Of a stretch of DNA of 64,000 bases, positions 1 through 8,126 are shown one piece after another. The stretch comes from JADYZU01 sp964540965 (lineage in GTDB: Bacteria; Pseudomonadota; Alphaproteobacteria; Rhodobacterales; Rhodobacteraceae). The first letter of the stretch is position 1. The number at the start of each line of letters is the position of its first letter. A program made the position numbers and the translations under genes. Below the pieces are notes generated by a model. The model searched no databases. It saw only the letters and a program-made list of their open reading frames with translations, and was not told where the DNA came from. The stretch spans positions 1 to 64,000 of the forward strand of contig CAZIOT010000013.1 of assembly GCA_964540965.1 (NCBI GenBank). Reading direction: 5' to 3'.

Positions 1-203
1 CGAATGAACCAAACCGCCCGCATATCCCTTCAGATATCTATCGTTTCAAAGAGCGTCAGAGACAAAATCAACCGGGTGCGCCCTGACTTATTCGGCGCGC
101 CCGCCCGAAACTGCTCTGATTTTCCGTCGATCGCCGGGTCGTTCCGATCCGTCTTTCGCCGTCCCGCCGCGTCGTCGTTGCCGTCGTCCGCTGCGGTGAG
201 GGG
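1..203 (-). other. rRNA operon leader with boxA antitermination site
   Basis: Read on the minus strand this AT-richer stretch resembles the transcribed leader that precedes 16S rRNA in Rhodobacterales. GCTCTTTGAAA at 54-44 matches boxA, the NusB/NusE loading site for rRNA antitermination, and is followed by a GATATCTGAAGGGATATG segment and GGGCGGTTTGG, which I recall from such leaders. The 16S gene itself would lie just left of the window edge. No coding region is supported here. Identification is from memory of related leaders plus the promoter next to it. Confidence 0.7.
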
Positions 204-232
204 TATCTACGGATTACCGCCGGGGGCCGCAA
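204..232 (-). promoter_or_regulatory. Probable rRNA operon promoter, firing leftward
   Basis: On the minus strand TTGCGG (232-227) and TAGATA (209-204) are separated by exactly 17 bp, a good sigma-70 arrangement. An A-rich segment (AAGAAAGTTCAAAAAG) lies just upstream of the -35 box, at the place of an UP element. The transcript would run through the boxA leader and out of the window. The 200 bp between this promoter and msrQ hold no gene that I can see. Confidence 0.65.
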
Positions 233-422
233 GGGGCTTTTTGAACTTTCTTGGCGAAAAGCCGACCTTTTGGTCAAAATCGTTCAGTATCAGATGGTTA
301 CACCGCCGATCCATGCCCACGGCGCCGGGACCGGCGCAAGAATGCTGCGGGGCAGCGACGACGCCGATCCATATCTTGCGCAAGCTCCGCGGACGGACAC
401 CAGAGGCGCGGTGACTCGTCCC

Positions 423-1034
423 TCAGGCGGGACGGAATCGCCGGGTCGGACGAATCCGCAGGGCCAGCAGCAGCAGAATCGCCGTCAGCCACAGGATCGG
501 TTCAAGTCGAAACCCCTTGGCCAGCCACAGCCAGTGCAGCCCGACCAGAATCGCCGCCGGATAGACCAGCTGGTGCAGCCGCCGCCACAGCGCCCCGCCC
601 AGCCGGCGCAGCGACAGGTTGTTCGAGGTCACGGCCAGCGGCAGCAGCAGGACGAAGGCCAACATGCCGACGGTGATATAGGGCCGCTTGACCACATCGG
701 CCCAGACCCGGCCCAGCGACTGGACGTCAAGCAGGGCGTAGACGGCAAGATGCGCGCTGGCAAAGCCGAAGCAGGTCACGCCGAGGGCGCGGCGAAAGCG
801 GAGAAGGTTGACGCCCAGCCGCTGGCGCAGCGGAGTCACCGCCAGCCCGGCGACCAGCAGATAGAGTGCGGCCTCGCCATAGAGATGTTCCAGCGTGTTG
901 ACCGGATCGGGGCCAAGCTGGCCGGTCGCCCCGCGCCAGAACTGCAAGCCGGCATAGGCCGCGCCACCAAGATAGATCAGCCACGGCGGCACCCGGCGCG
1001 CAGCGCCGTTGATGCGATCGGTGACGGCGGACAT
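423..1034 (-). CDS. msrQ: MsrQ, heme-binding membrane subunit of the MsrPQ methionine sulfoxide reductase
   Basis: A 203-aa polytopic inner-membrane protein of the YedZ/ferric-reductase-like family. It passes electrons from the quinone pool or flavins to periplasmic MsrP, which repairs oxidised methionines in envelope proteins. About five hydrophobic helices are visible, with conserved histidines in FGFASAHLAVYAL and RLHQLVYPAAILVGLHWLW that fit heme ligation. The ATG overlaps the msrP stop by one base (TGATG), so this start is preferred over the longer open frame that runs back inside msrP. The pair is transcribed toward the rRNA promoter region. Confidence 0.93.
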   Translation of the reverse strand: MSAVTDRINGAARRVPPWLIYLGGAAYAGLQFWRGATGQLGPDPVNTLEHLYGEAALYLLVAGLAVTPLRQRLGVNLLRFRRALGVTCFGFASAHLAVYALLDVQSLGRVWADVVKRPYITVGMLAFVLLLPLAVTSNNLSLRRLGGALWRRLHQLVYPAAILVGLHWLWLAKGFRLEPILWLTAILLLLALRIRPTRRFRPA

Positions 1035-1927
1035 CAGAAAAGCTCCCGCAGGTCCATGCCGTCGTAAAGGCTGGCCACCTCGGCCTCGTAGCCGTTGAAC
1101 ATCAGCGTGTCCTGACGGCCGCCGAACAGGCCGGCGCCGATGATCCTTTCGCTCGACTGGCTCCAGCGCGGATGGTCGACGGTCGGATTGACGTTGGAAT
1201 AGAAGCCGTATTCGCGCGGATTGGTCTTGTTCCACGTCGCGGGGGGTTCGTCCGCCACCAGAGAGATGCGGACAATCGACTTGATCGACTTGAAGCCGTA
1301 TTTCCACGGCACCACCAGCCGGATCGGGGCGCCGTTCTGGTTGGCCAGCGGCTCGCCATAGATGCCGGTGGCCAGCAGGGTCAGCGGATGGGTCGCCTCG
1401 TCCAGCCGCAGCCCCTCGACATAGGGAAAGTCGAGCAGGCCGGCGCGGACGCCGGGCATCGCCTCGGGCTGAACGGTGGTTTCAAAGGCGACATAGCGGG
1501 CGCCGGCCTGCACCCCTACCTTGGCCAGCACATCGGCCAGTTCGACACCGTTCCACGGGATCACCATCGACCACGCCTCGACACAGCGGAAGCGGTAGAT
1601 GCGCTCCTCGACCGTCAGGCCATCCAGCAGGTCGGCAAGGCTGTAATCGCCCGGATTGTCGACCAGCCCGTCAACCTTGACGGTCCAGGGCGCGGTGACC
1701 ATGGCGCCGGCGTTGCGGGCGGGATCTGCCTTGTCATAGCCGAATTCGTAGAAATTGTTGTAGCCGCGGATGTCCTCGAGGCTGTTCGGCACCAGTTCCT
1801 CTGCCGCAGCGACTGGGCCGGCGGCCAAGAGCGCGCCGCCGGTGGCGATCAGCTGGCGACGGTTGAGGAACGCCCATCGGGGCGTCGCGTCGCTGGCGGT
1901 CAGGTTGTTGGTCCAGCGGTGGGCCAT
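1034..1927 (-). CDS. msrP: MsrP, periplasmic molybdopterin methionine sulfoxide reductase
   Basis: A 297-aa sulfite-oxidase-fold enzyme (formerly YedY) that reduces methionine sulfoxide in periplasmic proteins using electrons from MsrQ. The N-terminus carries a twin-arginine signal (NRRQLIATGGALLAAG, then AAAEE as a likely cleavage region), expected for a cofactor-loaded Tat substrate. The core has the RFRCVEAWSMVIPWNG segment holding the molybdenum-ligating cysteine. The start MAHRW is preceded by an AGGGAGA ribosome-binding site. The open frame extends 15 codons further but without a better site. It is the first gene of the msrPQ operon. Confidence 0.94.
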   Translation of the reverse strand: MAHRWTNNLTASDATPRWAFLNRRQLIATGGALLAAGPVAAAEELVPNSLEDIRGYNNFYEFGYDKADPARNAGAMVTAPWTVKVDGLVDNPGDYSLADLLDGLTVEERIYRFRCVEAWSMVIPWNGVELADVLAKVGVQAGARYVAFETTVQPEAMPGVRAGLLDFPYVEGLRLDEATHPLTLLATGIYGEPLANQNGAPIRLVVPWKYGFKSIKSIVRISLVADEPPATWNKTNPREYGFYSNVNPTVDHPRWSQSSERIIGAGLFGGRQDTLMFNGYEAEVASLYDGMDLRELF

Positions 1928-2185
1928 GGCATTCTCCCTCTTTCCCGTGCGGGGGCACGCCGCCCCGCGCAAGTTTCGGCGTTGCGTCAGTGTGCCTGTA
2001 ACGGCGCCGCTGCGGGAAAAGTTTCACCCTGGTCGCGGGGGAGTGATCGACTGCCCGGAAAGCGGGCTGCGGACCGGGTCTGGCCGACGCGCGAAAAAAC
2101 CTGCCCCCGCCTGACCCGATTTCCGGTCCCGCCGCGCCTTGATGAACAGAGGGGCATTTCCGCCCCCGGACCCAAGGAGACCAAG

Positions 2186-2620
2186 ATGACCATCCGCACC
2201 GCCCTTGTCGCCGCCACCTTTGCCCTGGTTGCCGGCACCGCCCATGCCCAGGACATTTCCGCCTGGTATAACGGTGTCGTCGTCGACCAGAGCACGATGA
2301 TGAAAGACGCGCTGGGCAGTATCGTCAGCGCCAATGCCGCGGATCCCTATGTCCAGCAGCTTTACCGCCAGCGGGTCAATGCCGGGCTGTTCTACGGCAC
2401 GATCGAGGAATTCGCCTACCAATATGCCGTGACCGGCGGCATGGGCGCGGGTGGCTATGCCAACCCAATGGCCCCGCGCAGCGAAATCTGGGGCCGGACG
2501 CAGGTGCAGAACGACGGCTTCCTGACCGTACCGCTGGTCTATCAGGACGCCTACCGCAACTGGGTGCAGGGCTTTGCCGACAATCAGGCGCAGACGGGTG
2601 CGCTGTGGGGCAGGTATTGA
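2186..2620 (+). CDS. Small secreted protein of unknown function
   Basis: A 144-aa protein with a clean Sec signal peptide (MTIRTALVAATFALVAGTAH, cleavage near AHA-QD). The start is fixed by AAGGAGA five bases upstream. The mature part (about 123 aa) is rich in tyrosine, glutamine and alanine, has no cysteine and no recognisable enzyme motif, and ends in ALWGRY. It is predicted to be periplasmic or exported. It stands alone, divergent from msrP and convergent with the helicase, with a perfect hairpin directly after its stop. I do not recognise the family. Confidence 0.8.
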   Translation: MTIRTALVAATFALVAGTAHAQDISAWYNGVVVDQSTMMKDALGSIVSANAADPYVQQLYRQRVNAGLFYGTIEEFAYQYAVTGGMGAGGYANPMAPRSEIWGRTQVQNDGFLTVPLVYQDAYRNWVQGFADNQAQTGALWGRY

Positions 2621-2624
2621 AGCC

Positions 2625-2652
2625 GGTAAGGTGGGACAAGTCCCACCTTACC
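2625..2652. repeat. Dispersed palindromic repeat, copy 1 (hairpin between convergent genes)
   Basis: GGTAAGGTGGGAC and its exact complement flank a 2-nt AA loop, giving a 13-bp perfect stem between the stop codons of two convergent genes. It has no T-tract but can fold on both strands and may act as a bidirectional terminator or mRNA 3' stabiliser. It belongs to the family of GTAGGGTGGG-type elements that recurs in this window. Confidence 0.85.
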
Positions 2653-2660
2653 CACTGTCA

Positions 2661-3959
2661 TCAGACCGCGGGCGCGCGGCCCTGGGCGCGGCGGCGCGGC
2701 TTCTGCCCTGCCGGGCGGACGGTCGCATCGCCCTGCGGCTTGCCGAAACCGCGCGACGGCTTGGCCCCCGGCCTGCCCTGCGGGCGGCCGCCGCCGCCGC
2801 GGCGGGCCGGGGCCGGTTCGCCGATCACCTCCCACGCCGCGCCCGAGGCGACGGGGATCTTCGACTTCATCGCTTTTTCGATGTCGCGCAGCTCACCCAT
2901 TTCGTCCGGGGCGACCAGAGCGATGGCGGCGCCATCGGCGCCGGCACGCGCGGTGCGGCCGATGCGGTGGACATAGTTTTCCGGCACGTTCGGCAGTTCG
3001 TAATTGTAGACATGCCGCACCAGCGGGATGTCGAGGCCGCGCGCCGCCACATCGGTTGCCACCAGCACCCGCAGCTTGCCCTCGCGGAACGCATCCAGCG
3101 CGCGGTCGCGCTGGCCCTGGCTCTTGTTGCCGTGGATGGCGGCGACGGCGAAGCCCTTGTGTTCCAGCATCCGGCTCAGCTTTTCCATGCCGTGCTTGGT
3201 GCGGCCAAAGACCAGCGCCAGTTCGTCGCGATGGGCATCCAGCAATTCGACCAGAAGGTCGAATTTCGCCGCCTTGGCGATGTAATGCACCGATTGCGCG
3301 ATCTTCGCCGCCGCCTGGCCGGGCGGGTTCACCTGCACCTTGACCGGATGGTCGAGATAGCTTTGCGCCAGTTCCTCCATCTGCTTGGGCATGGTGGCCG
3401 AGAACAGCATGGTCTGCCGTTCCTTGGGCAGCACGGTGGCGATCCGGCGCAGCGCGTGGATGAAGCCCAGGTCAAGCATCTGGTCGGCCTCGTCGAGGAC
3501 AAGGAAGCGGGTCCGCGACAGGTCCACCGCCCTGCGGTCGATCAGGTCGATCAGCCGGCCGGGGGTGGCGACGATGATCGCGGCGCCACGCTCCAGCCGC
3601 TGGATCTGGCCGTTGATCCCGGCGCCGCCGGTGACCAGCACGGTTTTCAGATGCGTGCCGGTGCCGGCCATCGCGGTCAGGCTGTCGGCGATCTGCCGGG
3701 CCAGTTCGCGGGTCGGCGCCAGCACCAGAGCATGGGTGCCCTTGGGCGGCGCCTTTTGCGGATCCTTGAGCAGCCCGTCCAGCATCGGCAGGCCAAAGGC
3801 CGCGGTCTTGCCGGTGCCGGTTTGGGCAAGGCCCATCACGTCACGGCCCTGCATGGCATGGGGGATCGCCTGGGTCTGGATCGGCGTGGGGTCGGTGATC
3901 CCCTGTTCGGCCAGCGCGGCCACAAGGCGGGGATGCAGCCCCAGCATGTCGAAATCCAT
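2661..3959 (-). CDS. DEAD-box ATP-dependent RNA helicase, RhlE-like
   Basis: A 432-aa RNA helicase with the two RecA-like domains of the family: Q motif near residues 25-31, motif I AQTGTGKT (45-52), PTRELA (about 82), TPGR (about 132), DEAD (156-159), SAT, then ARGLD and HRIGRTARAG in the C-terminal domain. After about residue 385 comes a basic Gly/Arg/Pro-rich tail likely to bind RNA. Such proteins unwind structured RNA in ribosome assembly or mRNA decay, often in the cold. The start MDFDML follows GAAAGGAT. A longer in-frame start 16 codons upstream lacks a site. Confidence 0.93.
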   Translation of the reverse strand: MDFDMLGLHPRLVAALAEQGITDPTPIQTQAIPHAMQGRDVMGLAQTGTGKTAAFGLPMLDGLLKDPQKAPPKGTHALVLAPTRELARQIADSLTAMAGTGTHLKTVLVTGGAGINGQIQRLERGAAIIVATPGRLIDLIDRRAVDLSRTRFLVLDEADQMLDLGFIHALRRIATVLPKERQTMLFSATMPKQMEELAQSYLDHPVKVQVNPPGQAAAKIAQSVHYIAKAAKFDLLVELLDAHRDELALVFGRTKHGMEKLSRMLEHKGFAVAAIHGNKSQGQRDRALDAFREGKLRVLVATDVAARGLDIPLVRHVYNYELPNVPENYVHRIGRTARAGADGAAIALVAPDEMGELRDIEKAMKSKIPVASGAAWEVIGEPAPARRGGGGRPQGRPGAKPSRGFGKPQGDATVRPAGQKPRRRAQGRAPAV

Positions 3960-3972
3960 GAATATCCTTTCG

Positions 3973-3991
3973 GCCCCGCGTCTTGCGGGGC
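3973..3991 (-). promoter_or_regulatory. Stem-loop in the helicase 5' leader
   Basis: On the minus strand GCCCCGC-AAGAC-GCGGGGC forms a perfect 7-bp stem a few bases before the GAAAGGAT ribosome-binding site of the helicase. It could modulate translation or be the stub of a longer leader structure. The 315-bp divergent gap between this gene and mipZ holds nothing else that I recognise. Confidence 0.4.
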
Positions 3992-4274
3992 GTGTCGCGC
4001 CCACCATGGGCGCATGCGTCGGGTTGCGCGCAGGCTCGTCCCGGGCCGGATTGCCCGATGACCGTCAGCGCGCGGCCCCTCGCGTGATGATGGGAACCTG
4101 TGCGGCCCTGCCCTGCACCCGCGTTGGGGTGCGCTGCTCACGCGGCAGACTGAAAGGACCGTCGCCGGGCACATGGCGCCTGAAGGGCCACAAGTCAACC
4201 CCTTGCGGGACAGGACCGCTTCCCCTACCCCGCCCGGACCGGCTAGACTTGTGGCGGGGAACGGGGACAGGGCA

Positions 4275-5084
4275 GTGGCGCATATCATCGTCGTGGGCAA
4301 CGAAAAGGGCGGCGCCGGAAAGTCGACCGTCGCCATGCATGTCGCGACCGCCTTGGCGCGGATGGGGCACAAGACCGGCACGCTGGATCTGGACCTGCGG
4401 CAGAAAAGCCTGGGCCGCTATTTCGAGAACCGCCGCAAATACATGGCGGCCGAGGGGCTGGACCTGCCGACCCCCGCCTATGTCGACCTGCCCGAGATCG
4501 AACCGGGCAGCCTGGGCCCCGGCGAAAACGCCATGGACCACCGGCTGTCGGCCGCGGTGGCGGGGCTGGAACCCGATGTCGACTTCATCCTGATCGACTG
4601 CCCGGGGTCGCATACCCGCCTGTCCCAGGTGGCGCATTCGCTGGCCGATACGCTCATCACGCCGCTGAACGACAGTTTCGTCGATTTCGACCTTCTGGCC
4701 CATGTCGACACCGATGGCGAGACGATCCTTGGCCCCTCGGTCTATGCCGAAATGGTGTGGAACGCCCGCCAGCTACGGGCGCAGGCCGGGCTGCCGCCGA
4801 TCGACTGGATCGTCGCGCGCAACCGCATGGGCGCGCAGAACATGGTCAACAAGGTCAAGATGGAAAAGGCGCTGGACAAGCTGGCGCGCCGCATCGGATT
4901 TCGCATCGGGCCGGGGTTCACCGAACGGGTGATCTTCCGCGAACTGTTTCCGCGCGGGCTGACCCTGCTGGATCTGCGCGATGTCGGGGTGGCGAACCTC
5001 AACATCTCGAACGTGGCGGCGCGGCAGGAATTGCGCGACCTGATCCGCGCGCTGAACCTGCCGGGGGTCAATGTCGCCTTCTAG
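4275..5084 (+). CDS. mipZ: MipZ, ParA-like ATPase that positions the division site
   Basis: A 269-aa P-loop ATPase of the MinD/ParA superfamily. In Caulobacter and relatives MipZ binds ParB at the origins, forms a bipolar gradient and blocks FtsZ assembly away from midcell. The deviant Walker A KGGAGKST lies at residues 11-18, followed by LDLDLRQKSLGRYF, DFILIDCPG (Walker B region) and the MipZ-typical ENRRKYM segment. The start is GTG (VAHIIVVGNEKGG) after a GGGGAACGGGGACAG purine stretch; it gives a length close to Caulobacter MipZ. Its stop overlaps the stop of the convergent membrane protein through a shared CTAG. Confidence 0.93.
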   Translation: MAHIIVVGNEKGGAGKSTVAMHVATALARMGHKTGTLDLDLRQKSLGRYFENRRKYMAAEGLDLPTPAYVDLPEIEPGSLGPGENAMDHRLSAAVAGLEPDVDFILIDCPGSHTRLSQVAHSLADTLITPLNDSFVDFDLLAHVDTDGETILGPSVYAEMVWNARQLRAQAGLPPIDWIVARNRMGAQNMVNKVKMEKALDKLARRIGFRIGPGFTERVIFRELFPRGLTLLDLRDVGVANLNISNVAARQELRDLIRALNLPGVNVAF

Positions 5085-5854
5085 ACGCCCATGGCCGAGA
5101 TGTCGTGCGGCCGGCGCCGGCGCCCGGTGACAGACCGCAGGGCGAAGTAGAGGAACAGGGCAAAGACGGAAAAGACCACGCCAGCGCCGATCCCGGCCAG
5201 TTGCAGGATCGCGGTGCGGTCGCCGTTCATCGCCAGCGCCACGCGGGTCAGCGCCCAGTCGCGCAGCGGTGTGACGTCGATGTCGGTCCAGTGGCGGGCG
5301 GGGGCGGCGGCATCGGTCAGCACTTCGGCGGGGCGGTCGTCCATCGCCACCACCTTCGGCGCCGGGTCGGCGTCCGGGGCGAACAGACCCGGCGACAACT
5401 GATTCCACAACGTCATGCCCAGAAGCCCGACGAAGGCCAGCCCGACCACAGACAGCGCGGCACGGTGCAGCATCCGACCGACCCGGTGGGTGGCGGGCGG
5501 CGGCGGTGCCGGTTCAGGCTCGGCCGCGGCGGCCTTTTCCGCCAGCCGCTGTTGCCATTCGGCCATGCGGCGCGGGGTGATGCTGGCCGCGGGTTCGGGC
5601 TCCGCGGCGGGTTCGGCGTCCGGCTCGGCCGCAGGCGCAGGATCGCCCAAGGTGGACAGCGCAAAGGCCAGAAGTCCGGCCAAAGCGATGCCGCCGCCGA
5701 TCCGCGCCATGATGCCAAAGGCGGTGCTGCTGCCCAGCATCGGCGGCAGATCGATGCCCTGTCGTTGCAACACCACGCCCGCGGCGATGGCGGCAAGGCC
5801 CAGCGCCACCAGCGGCAGCGCCAGACGGCGGAACAGGCTGAGCAATGCGGCCAT
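5081..5854 (-). CDS. Predicted membrane protein of unknown function
   Basis: A 257-aa protein with two N-terminal hydrophobic helices (about residues 8-28 and 45-66), a proline/alanine/glutamate-rich cytoplasmic linker containing an RRMAEWQQRLAEKAAAAE helix, then a helix near 130-150, an acidic periplasmic-type stretch (DRPAEVLTDAAAPARHWTDID) and a last helix near 220-245. It has no enzymatic motif. GGAGGG lies eight bases before the ATG. It is convergent with mipZ and the stops overlap in CTAG. Function unknown. Confidence 0.75.
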   Translation of the reverse strand: MAALLSLFRRLALPLVALGLAAIAAGVVLQRQGIDLPPMLGSSTAFGIMARIGGGIALAGLLAFALSTLGDPAPAAEPDAEPAAEPEPAASITPRRMAEWQQRLAEKAAAAEPEPAPPPPATHRVGRMLHRAALSVVGLAFVGLLGMTLWNQLSPGLFAPDADPAPKVVAMDDRPAEVLTDAAAPARHWTDIDVTPLRDWALTRVALAMNGDRTAILQLAGIGAGVVFSVFALFLYFALRSVTGRRRRPHDISAMGV

Positions 5855-5982
5855 GACAGACCCTCCGTCAGATGCGGGATCAACCTGCGCGCGATTTGCG
5901 GCGCCTTGACGGCGGAAAAGGTGCCTTTTCGCGGGTTGAGCCGGCAAATCCCGGGACAATGACCGCACGGCCATGGCAAGGG

Positions 5983-6025
5983 GCGTTTTCCGCGCGGAAA
6001 ACGCAACGGACCCCGCGCGGGGTCC
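5983..6025 (-). terminator. Two tandem perfect palindromes downstream of ppk2
   Basis: GCGTTTTCCGC/GCGGAAAACGC (5983-6004) and GGACCCCGC/GCGGGGTCC (6008-6025) are both perfect, loopless palindromes separated by three bases. They lie 27 bp after the ppk2 stop and before the next minus-strand gene. On the minus strand the GC palindrome is followed by GTTGCGTTTTCC, so it can serve as a terminator. The rest of the 197-bp gap carries no visible gene. Confidence 0.55.
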
Positions 6026-6051
6026 GGCGACAGATGTAGCGTCGTCCCCCT

Positions 6052-6960
6052 TCAGTATTTCTGCGGCACATACAGTTCGGGCGGCAGCACGGCGCGTTCG
6101 TAATCGGGATTGAACACCCGGTCGGGCAACGCGATGTCCTCGTGCGGGACTTCCTCGTAGGGGATCAGGCCCAAAAGGTGGTCGATGCAGTTCAGCCGCG
6201 CCCGCTTCTTGTCGTTGCCCTCGACGATATACCATGGCGCCTCGGCGATGTTGGTGCGGGCCAGCATCTCCTCCTTCGCCTTGGTATACTGCTCCCACCG
6301 CACCCGGCTTTGCAGGTCCATCGGCGACAGTTTCCATTGCTTCAGCGGGTCGTGAATGCGGATCAGGAACCGCATCTGCTGTTCCTCGTCGGTGATCGAG
6401 AACCAGTATTTGACAAGGATGATGCCGGAACGGACCAGCATCCGTTCGAATTCCGGCACGTCGCGAAAGAATTCCTCGACCTGGTCCTCGCCGGCAAAAC
6501 CCATCACCCGTTCGACGCCGGCGCGGTTGTACCACGAGCGGTCGAACAGCACGATTTCGCCCCCGGCCGGCAGATGCGGCACGAAGCGCTGGAAATACCA
6601 TTGCGTGCGTTCGCGTTCGGTCGGCGCCGGCAGGGCCACGGTGCGGCAGACGCGCGGATTCAGGCGCTGGGTGATGCGCTTGATGACGCCGCCCTTGCCG
6701 GCCGAATCGCGGCCCTCAAAGATCACCACCACCTTCTTGCGGTGATGCACCACCCAGTCCTGCAGCTTGATAAGCTCGGCCTGAAGCCGCAGCAGCGACG
6801 ACAGATATTCCGCCCGCGGCACGGTTTCGGGATGGGCGCGCTTGTAGACTTCGGCCAGTTGCCGGCTCAGCACGGCATCCTCAAGCTCGATCTCGAAATC
6901 CTCGTCGACGGTATCGGCGAGTTCGGTCATCAGCCAGTCTTCGGCGGGGGTGCGGGTCAT
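6052..6960 (-). CDS. ppk2: Polyphosphate kinase 2 (PPK2)
   Basis: A 302-aa P-loop kinase that moves phosphate between polyphosphate and nucleoside diphosphates (usually making GTP/ATP from polyP). Walker A GRDSAGKGG is at residues 83-91 and Walker B VLFDRSWYNRAG begins near 137. The lid region has RIHDPLKQWKLSPMD and the end carries the APWYIVEGNDKKRARLN signature of PPK2 class I. The length matches the family. The ATG follows AAGGACCGACG. It is predicted to be cytoplasmic and acts in stress energy balance. It is a single-gene unit, divergent from the lipoprotein gene. Confidence 0.94.
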   Translation of the reverse strand: MTRTPAEDWLMTELADTVDEDFEIELEDAVLSRQLAEVYKRAHPETVPRAEYLSSLLRLQAELIKLQDWVVHHRKKVVVIFEGRDSAGKGGVIKRITQRLNPRVCRTVALPAPTERERTQWYFQRFVPHLPAGGEIVLFDRSWYNRAGVERVMGFAGEDQVEEFFRDVPEFERMLVRSGIILVKYWFSITDEEQQMRFLIRIHDPLKQWKLSPMDLQSRVRWEQYTKAKEEMLARTNIAEAPWYIVEGNDKKRARLNCIDHLLGLIPYEEVPHEDIALPDRVFNPDYERAVLPPELYVPQKY

Positions 6961-7186
6961 CGTCGGTCCTTGTGCTTGCGCGGTCGGGGGTCGGGCGTCG
7001 TGGGTCGGGCGCGGCAGATCACGGGAATGTCACGGTTTCATGGCGCCGGCGGCGGCCCGGCGCCTTGATGTGGCGCAAGGTGCAGTTGCGGCGCGGCAGA
7101 CGTTGCGGCAGGATCACGCCCGAGGCGACAAGGCGGCGACAGCGACCCCGTGAACAGGGGCCGCCGCAGGTGAAGGAGCACGGACC

Positions 7187-7498
7187 ATGCGGCGGATTTC
7201 CCTGATTCTGGTGGCGCTTGCGCTGGCCGGCTGCGGCGGTGGCGGCGGCCGGGTTACGGGCGAGATCGGCCAGGCCTGCATGCGGGCCGACCGCGATGCC
7301 GCCTCGGTCCGGCTGTGCTCCTGCGTGCAGCAGGCGGCCGATTCCTCGCTCAACGGCGCCGAACAGCGCCGCGCCGCGACCTTCTTTGCCGATCCGCAGC
7401 GCGCGCAGGATACGCGCCAGTCGGACGGGAGCGGGGATGAACGGTTCTGGGACCGCTATCAGGCCTTCGTCGAACGGGCGCGCGCCATGTGCGGCTGA
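7187..7498 (+). CDS. Small lipoprotein of unknown function
   Basis: A 103-aa protein with a lipoprotein signal peptide: MRRISLILVALALAGC, lipobox LAGC with the acylated cysteine at residue 16, then a glycine run. The mature part has CMRADRDAASVRLCSCVQQAAD with three further cysteines, and a DRYQAFVERARAMCG end, hinting at disulfides in the periplasm. AAGGAGCACGGACC precedes the ATG. No family recognised. It is followed by a large hairpin element. Confidence 0.8.
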   Translation: MRRISLILVALALAGCGGGGGRVTGEIGQACMRADRDAASVRLCSCVQQAADSSLNGAEQRRAATFFADPQRAQDTRQSDGSGDERFWDRYQAFVERARAMCG

Positions 7499-7505
7499 GG
7501 CCGCC

Positions 7506-7600
7506 GGGGGGTTTCACACCCCGTCGCCATTGTCGCTCGAACCAATGGCGCGACAATGGCAACCCCCCCGTGGGATATTTATGGACGAAGAATGAACAGG
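7506..7600. repeat. Nested hairpin plus dispersed GGATATTT element
   Basis: GCCATTGTCGC (7526-7536) pairs perfectly with GCGACAATGGC (7550-7560), and GGGGGGTT/AACCCCCC pairs around it (7506-7513 with 7561-7568). Immediately after comes GGGATATTTATGGACGAAGAATGAACAGG (7572-7600). The second part recurs almost identically near 53399, so this is a mobile or conserved intergenic module. It lies between two convergent genes and may terminate both. Confidence 0.6.
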
Positions 7601-7604
7601 GGCC

Positions 7605-8087
7605 TCAGCCGCCGTGTTCGGAATGGTCGTCCATGTCCATCCCCTCCTCGCCGCCCAGCCGCGACAAGTCCACGGGCACCTCGATGGTCACCTCGCCCGC
7701 CACCTCGAAATGCAGGGTGAGGGGGATCATGGTCCCGTCCTCGAACGGTTGGGTGATGCCCATGAACATGACATGTTCGGCGCCGCGCTGCAGGACCAGT
7801 TCCCCGTCGGCGGGAATTGCCCAGCCTTCGGGCACCGCGGTCATCCGGGCAACGCCATCGGCGTCCATCACATGGGTGTGCAGTTGCACCATTTCGGCCA
7901 CCGGCGAGGAGACCGACAGCAGATGGTCGTCGGGGCCGCCGTGGTTGTGGATGACCATGAAGGCGCCGCCGGTCGGCGCGCCGGCGCGCGAGGTGATGGC
8001 ATAGGCGTCATGGACCTCGATTTCGGCCAGGGCGGGAAGGGCGAGGAAGCTGGCGGCAAGGGCCGCGGCAAGGATACGGGCGGACAT
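7605..8087 (-). CDS. PCu(A)C-type periplasmic copper chaperone
   Basis: A 160-aa secreted protein of the PCu(A)C family, which binds Cu(I) and delivers it to the CuA or CuB site of cytochrome oxidase. A signal peptide (MSARILAAALAASFLALPALA) precedes a small beta-barrel. The copper ligands are visible as HTHVMDADGVARM and, about 20 residues on, HVMFMG, fitting the H(M)X10MX21HXM motif of the family. The C-terminus is an acidic His/Met tail (MDMDDHSEHGG) that may bind extra metal. GGAGACATC precedes the ATG. It probably forms an operon with the upstream DUF2946-like gene. Confidence 0.9.
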   Translation of the reverse strand: MSARILAAALAASFLALPALAEIEVHDAYAITSRAGAPTGGAFMVIHNHGGPDDHLLSVSSPVAEMVQLHTHVMDADGVARMTAVPEGWAIPADGELVLQRGAEHVMFMGITQPFEDGTMIPLTLHFEVAGEVTIEVPVDLSRLGGEEGMDMDDHSEHGG

Positions 8088-8126
8088 GATGTCTCCGGGT
8101 CTGATCTGAATGATGGGAAAGGGCGA

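Noticed and set aside
4..414. Open frames at the left edge (for example a 136-codon plus-strand frame)
   Set aside because: The stretch carries rRNA promoter and leader signals on the other strand, no ribosome-binding site and no protein-like composition.
1172..2185. Long plus-strand frame running into the small secreted protein gene
   Set aside because: It is the antisense of msrP. The true start at 2186 has AAGGAGA and a signal peptide.
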